From Woeseiaceae bacterium (lineage in GTDB: Bacteria; Pseudomonadota; Gammaproteobacteria; Steroidobacterales; Woeseiaceae): 64,000 nt of DNA. The stretch is from NCBI GenBank assembly GCA_028277185.1, contig JANQGQ010000037.1, positions 1 through 64,000 on the forward strand, written 5' to 3'. Below the pieces are notes generated by a model. The model did no database searches, was not told the origin of the DNA, and saw only the letters and a list, made by a program, of their open reading frames with translations. Of the stretch, positions 60,846 to 64,000 are shown in pieces (the stretch's first letter is position 1; the number at the start of each line of letters is the position of its first letter). The position numbers and the translations under genes are program-made.

Positions 60846-61390
60846 TTGCCGACCTCCCCGGTGAACTCGAGTTCGTGCAGCCACGCGGCGTGCCGCGGCG
60901 CCTTTTTGGTCTGGCTCCATTCCTCCAGCATCGCCGGCGCCACGCGCCGGAGTTCGGCCATCTGTTCCTCGGTCTGCGTATTTGCGACGAGTTCGAGGCG
61001 ATGGCCGTTCGGATCGAAGAAATAAATCGACTGGAAGATGCCGTGGTTCGTCGGGCCGAGCACCTCGATGCCCTGGGCCTCGACGTGAGCCTTCGCGCGC
61101 AGCAAATCGTCGTACGAGTCGAGCTCGAATGCGATGTGCTGAACCCACTCCGGCGTATTGCGGTCCCGATCCATCGGCTCCCGCGTCGGCAGCTCGAAGA
61201 AGGCGAGCACGTTACCCATTCCGGCGTCCAGAAAGACGTGCATATAGGGGTCGGGTTCCTTAGTCGACGGCACCTGATCCTCGGCGAACGCCACCGTGAA
61301 GTCCATGTTCAGCACGCGCTGATAGAACTCGACGGTTTCCCTGGCGTCGCGGCAGCGGTAGGCGACGTGGTGTATGCGCTTGAGCTGCAT
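60842..61390 (-). CDS. VOC-superfamily metalloprotein of the tyrosine operon
   Basis: A 182-residue vicinal-oxygen-chelate protein with two beta-alpha-beta repeats. Potential metal ligands are the first His pair (LKRIHHVAYRCRD), Glu in LAFFELPT, His in VQHIAFELD and Glu in GHRLELVAN. This resembles glyoxalase/dioxygenase-type VOC enzymes. It lies between HPPD and FAH with a 4-bp overlap into FAH, where a homogentisate dioxygenase gene would be expected. An actual dioxygenase role is not shown; an accessory role or another lyase or isomerase is equally possible. C-terminal residues of about 135-182 extend past the usual VOC domain. Confidence 0.85.
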   Translation of the reverse strand: MQLKRIHHVAYRCRDARETVEFYQRVLNMDFTVAFAEDQVPSTKEPDPYMHVFLDAGMGNVLAFFELPTREPMDRDRNTPEWVQHIAFELDSYDDLLRAKAHVEAQGIEVLGPTNHGIFQSIYFFDPNGHRLELVANTQTEEQMAELRRVAPAMLEEWSQTKKAPRHAAWLHELEFTGEVGK

Positions 61391-61424
61391 GCTCTGCTCC
61401 CTCGAAACGGTGTGGCGGCCGGGT

Positions 61425-62501
61425 TCAGGCTTCGGCGGCGACGACGCCGCGTGCAACCTGATCGCGCTCGATCGACTCGAACAATGCCTTGAAGTTGCCT
61501 TCGCCGAAGCCTTCGTCGCGCTTGCGCTGAATGAACTCGAAGAACGTCGGCCCGACCATGTTGTTCGAAAAGATCTGCAACAACAAGCGCGGGTCGTCGT
61601 CCGCGGTGCTGCCGTCCAGCAGAATGCCGCGGGACTGCATCTCCTCGACCGGTTCGCCGTGGCCCGGCAGGCGCTCGGCAAGCATCTCGTAGTAGGCGTC
61701 CGGCGGCGCCGTCATGAATTCGATGCCGCGAGCCTTGAGCCGGTCCCAGCAGCCGTACAGGTCATCGCACGCGAAAGCGATGTGCTGAATGCCCTCGCCG
61801 TTGAAGGCCATCAGGAACTCCTCGATCTGTCCCGTGCCCTGCGACGCCTCCTCGTTCAGCGGAATGCGGATCCTGTTGTCCGGCGCGGTCATCGCCTTCG
61901 AGAGCAGGCCCGTGTACTCGCCCTTGATGTCGAAGTAGCGGATCTCGCGGAAGTTGAACAGCCGCTCGTAGAAGTCGGCCCAGTATTCCATGCGGCCGCG
62001 ATAGACGTTGTGGGTGAGGTGATCGATCTCGTAGAAGCCGCAGCCCTCGGGGTGCCGGTCCACGCCGTCTTCCCAGACGAAGTCGATGTCGTAGATCGTG
62101 CTGCCTTCCGCGTAACGGTCGATGAGATACAGCGGCGCGCCGCCGATGCCCTTGATCGCCGGCAGCCTGAGCTCCATGGGCCCCGTCGGGATGTCGATCG
62201 GCTGCGCGCCGAGTTCGAGCGCGCGCTGATACGCGGCGTGGGCATCCTTTACCCGGAACGCCATGCCGCAGGCCGACGGGCCATGCTCCTGCGCGAAGTA
62301 GTGGGCGTGACTCCCAGGCTCGTTGTTGAGTATGAAATTGATCCCGCCCTGACGGAACAGGCTCACGTCCTTGGAGCGGTGCCGGGCAACGCGCTCGAAG
62401 CCCAGGAGAGCGAAAGTGCGTTCCAGTACGCTTGCATCGGGGGCGGCGAATTCGACGAATTCGAAGCCGTCGAGACCCATCGGATTGGTCGTGTCGTTCA
62501 T
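61425..62501 (-). CDS. hppD: 4-hydroxyphenylpyruvate dioxygenase
   Basis: A 358-residue Fe(II) dioxygenase making homogentisate from 4-hydroxyphenylpyruvate, the entry step of tyrosine degradation. The three iron ligands are seen as His in [10 protein letters not shown], His in [11 protein letters not shown] and Glu in FFEFIQRK. Other typical blocks are [20 protein letters not shown] and [20 protein letters not shown]. It heads the operon hppD-VOC-fah-maiA and is divergent from an Lrp/AsnC regulator, which probably controls it. Confidence 0.97.
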   Translation of the reverse strand: MNDTTNPMGLDGFEFVEFAAPDASVLERTFALLGFERVARHRSKDVSLFRQGGINFILNNEPGSHAHYFAQEHGPSACGMAFRVKDAHAAYQRALELGAQPIDIPTGPMELRLPAIKGIGGAPLYLIDRYAEGSTIYDIDFVWEDGVDRHPEGCGFYEIDHLTHNVYRGRMEYWADFYERLFNFREIRYFDIKGEYTGLLSKAMTAPDNRIRIPLNEEASQGTGQIEEFLMAFNGEGIQHIAFACDDLYGCWDRLKARGIEFMTAPPDAYYEMLAERLPGHGEPVEEMQSRGILLDGSTADDDPRLLLQIFSNNMVGPTFFEFIQRKRDEGFGEGNFKALFESIERDQVARGVVAAEA

Positions 62502-62618
62502 GTGGGTGACTCCGCTGTGTCGTTGGGAGGACGCCGTTCAGGCGCTAACGCTTCAATTCTGCCGCCAATCGCCCGGCCAATGCGCTCAAACTGCAGTGCC
62601 AAGCTCTGATATAGTGAG

Positions 62619-62635
62619 CAATTCGTTCAGAATTG
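62619..62635. promoter_or_regulatory. Palindrome between hppD and the Lrp-type regulator
   Basis: CAATTC and GAATTG form a perfect 6-bp inverted repeat with a 5-bp spacer, 9 bp upstream of the regulator ATG and 118 bp from the hppD start. AT-rich palindromes of this size suit Lrp/AsnC binding, so it may serve autoregulation and hppD control. Based on position and symmetry only. Confidence 0.42.
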
Positions 62636-62643
62636 AGCTTTAG

Positions 62644-63129
62644 ATGGGCAAAAAGTCCATACGTCTCGGCCGGGCCGACCGCCGTCTGCTCGAGGCTCTG
62701 CAGCGCGACGCGACGCAGAGTCAGAGCGAACTCGCCGAGGAGAGCGGCATGTCGCGCAGCTCGGTCGCCCGGCGTATCCGGGAGTTCGAGGCAGCAGGCC
62801 TGATCGACCGCCAGGTGGCGCTGCTCGACCCGGCGCTTGCCGGTTTTACGATCGAGGTCCAGCTTGCGGTCGCGATGATCGAGCACACCGAGGAGAACCG
62901 TCTGTCCTTCGAGCGTCACGTAGGCCGCCTCGACGCCGTCACGGAGTGCTTCTCCGTATCCGGCGAGCGCGATTACGTCCTGCACGTCGTCGTTCCGGAC
63001 ATGGAGGCCTATACGGACTTTCTGAACACGCGAATTCTCGCGCACCCGACCGTCCGTTCCGCCAGCTCGACCTTCGTCCTCAAACGCGTCAAGTACACGA
63101 CGCGCTTGCCGATCGGCGCGATCCGCTAG
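62644..63129 (+). CDS. Lrp/AsnC-family transcriptional regulator
   Basis: A 161-residue regulator. The N-terminal AsnC-type winged HTH is at about 10-60 (DRRLLEALQRDATQSQSELA, GMSRSSVARRIREFEAAGLI). A C-terminal ligand-binding/oligomerisation domain follows (ITEVQLAVAMIEH-like strand, then CFSVSGERDYVLHVVVPDME and HPTVRSASSTFVLKRVKYTT). Divergent from hppD across 142 bp that contain a palindrome, it is the likely regulator of the tyrosine catabolic operon, responding to tyrosine or a related amino acid (inference from family and position). Confidence 0.93.
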   Translation: MGKKSIRLGRADRRLLEALQRDATQSQSELAEESGMSRSSVARRIREFEAAGLIDRQVALLDPALAGFTIEVQLAVAMIEHTEENRLSFERHVGRLDAVTECFSVSGERDYVLHVVVPDMEAYTDFLNTRILAHPTVRSASSTFVLKRVKYTTRLPIGAIR

Positions 63130-63409
63130 CGATCGGCCATCCGCACCGATTCCGTAAGCGCCCCGTAACACAAGCACCGGCGTGGAAGCCAGGCGGGCCC
63201 GTGACCGCCGTCACAATTCTGCAACGCCGGCTTTTGTGACATTTTTGCTACAAATGTAAAGGTCTTCAGGAAACGCCGCCTGCGGCGTTGTTGCGTCCAC
63301 GGGCCAGGGCTTCAGGCCCATAAAAAGCGTGTCCGCGATCACGGCGTGCGGCGCCTGGGATTGGTACTCCCTTCAGGCGAGGAAATCGAAATGCCGGGTG
63401 GAGGGCGAG

Positions 63410-63688
63410 ATGAAGGGACTGGTATTGACAGGGATCGTCGCGCTGAGCGCGATGCTGACGACGGCGTGTGCGCCGATGCCGACGCTCGAGGAACTGGAGG
63501 CCGACGCACTCCGGAGCGGGGATTGGACGCTGGTCGAGCAGCGTGAGCGGCTGATTGAGAAGCGCAACGCGCGCCGGCCGATGCAGTGCCCGGCAGGCAT
63601 GGTGAGTTACTGCGAGCGATACGCGGGGCGGCTCGACTGCCAGTGCGTGACTCGCTCCGCATTCGGCGGCGTCATCGCGAGTCGCTGA
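63410..63688 (+). CDS. Small lipoprotein
   Basis: A 92-residue predicted lipoprotein: hydrophobic GLVLTGIVALSAMLTTAC-A gives a lipobox with Cys about residue 20. The mature part is charged and helical (LEELEADALRSGDWTLVEQR), then CPAGMVSYCERY and LDCQCVTR carry four further cysteines that may pair. A GGGCGAG stretch precedes the ATG at 63410; a longer in-frame start would mask the signal. No family is recognised. The 280-bp gap before it (63130-63409) shows short GC-rich inverted repeats but no gene. Confidence 0.68.
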   Translation: MKGLVLTGIVALSAMLTTACAPMPTLEELEADALRSGDWTLVEQRERLIEKRNARRPMQCPAGMVSYCERYAGRLDCQCVTRSAFGGVIASR

Positions 63689-63709
63689 ACCGGCTACGCG
63701 TCGTTCCTG

Positions 63710-64000
63710 CTAACGGGCAACGCCGATCAGAGAAATCGAACCGGCTGCCGCGCAGTATTGCCCGTCGGTCAGTTCACCCGCGCTGCTCGCAAACAGAACG
63801 CGATCGAGCGGCGCCGGCAGCGTGAAACTACGGGGCTGGCTGTCGCCGTTGACGACGATAGCCAGCGCGTCGACGACACGCTTTCCGCGCGCTCGTTCCA
63901 GATGAACGAGCTTGGAGCGCCCCGACGTCCACTCGTGCTCCTCGAGCCTCACCCCTTCGGCATTCAGCCAGTCGATCGTGACGAGGCCTTCGTCCGTGTC
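63710..64000 (-). CDS. GlgX/isoamylase-like protein, C-terminal part
   Basis: The last 96 residues of a gene that continues beyond the window on the minus strand. The frame is open to the edge. TIDWLNAEGVRLEEHEW recalls the WL-x-x-(D/E)-G-x-x-(M/L)-x-x-x-(D/E)-W pattern near the end of glycogen debranching enzymes. It is followed by the usual C-terminal beta-domain (DALAIVVNGDSQPRSFTLPA, DRVLFASSAG). The catalytic barrel lies outside the window, so another alpha-amylase-family member is possible. Confidence 0.6.
   Translation of the reverse strand, partial: DTDEGLVTIDWLNAEGVRLEEHEWTSGRSKLVHLERARGKRVVDALAIVVNGDSQPRSFTLPAPLDRVLFASSAGELTDGQYCAAAGSISLIGVAR

Noticed and set aside
61374..62609. 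Plus-strand frame of 411 codons opposite HPPD
   Set aside because: HPPD on the minus strand is certain; the opposite frame shows no family pattern.
1..64000. CRISPR arrays, rRNA genes and complete tRNA genes
   Set aside because: No regularly spaced repeats, no rRNA sequence and no complete cloverleaf were found on reading; only the T-arm-like fragment at 34.6 kb was noted.

Overview
The window is 64 kb of mostly GC-rich bacterial chromosome. It probably comes from an environmental gammaproteobacterium. The evidence for this is a class II PyrC dihydroorotase, an HPPD/VOC/FAH/MaiA tyrosine-degradation operon divergent from an Lrp/AsnC regulator, and several FecI/FecR/TonB-receptor systems. No species can be named from the sequence alone.

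Layout. (1) 0.4-27.5 kb, plus strand: three tandem cell-surface signalling cassettes, each ECF sigma - FecR anti-sigma - large STN-containing TonB-dependent receptor. Cassettes 1 and 2 are each followed by a GldA-like ABC ATPase and a GldF-GldG-type permease fused in one protein. Cassette 3 is followed by a lipoprotein with a TlpA-like thioredoxin domain. A ParDE-like pair, an orphan ECF sigma gene and a conserved 78-aa small gene lie between cassettes. (2) 27.6-30.2 kb: a HigBA-like pair, a FitAB pair and pyrC. (3) 30.3-45.2 kb: an accessory region, visibly more AT-rich in parts. It holds a second 78-aa paralogue, a cysteine-rich secreted protein, a type II restriction-modification system (EcoRV-like nuclease, small HTH controller, m5C methyltransferase), an amidohydrolase relic, secreted proteins, an IS3-family element that truncates a TetR gene, and a B12-type radical SAM enzyme with a small partner protein. 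The part from 38.84 to 45.19 kb is bracketed by a roughly 350-bp direct repeat of the start of an S9 peptidase gene; the left copy is a broken fragment. (4) 45.2-59.1 kb: the intact S9 peptidase, a HAD-like lipoprotein, and a fourth ECF-FecR-TonB receptor operon on the minus strand that continues into a CocE-type hydrolase and a TPR lipoprotein. A secreted amidohydrolase is divergent from it. (5) 58.4-64 kb: a DUF533 protein, the tyrosine catabolic operon, its likely regulator, a small lipoprotein, and the end of a GlgX-like gene cut by the window edge.

How the parts work together. In each cassette an outer-membrane receptor should bind a ligand, pass the signal through its periplasmic STN domain to FecR, and release the ECF sigma factor to transcribe the locus. 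The S9 peptidase, CocE-type hydrolase and amidohydrolase point to peptides or amide-containing compounds as substrates, but this is inference. The most unusual observation is a mosaic. Receptor 2 has the outer-membrane part of receptors 1 and 3, but its STN domain, FecR and sigma factor resemble those of cassette 4. The switch point lies at an internal signal-peptide-like segment that all four receptors carry.
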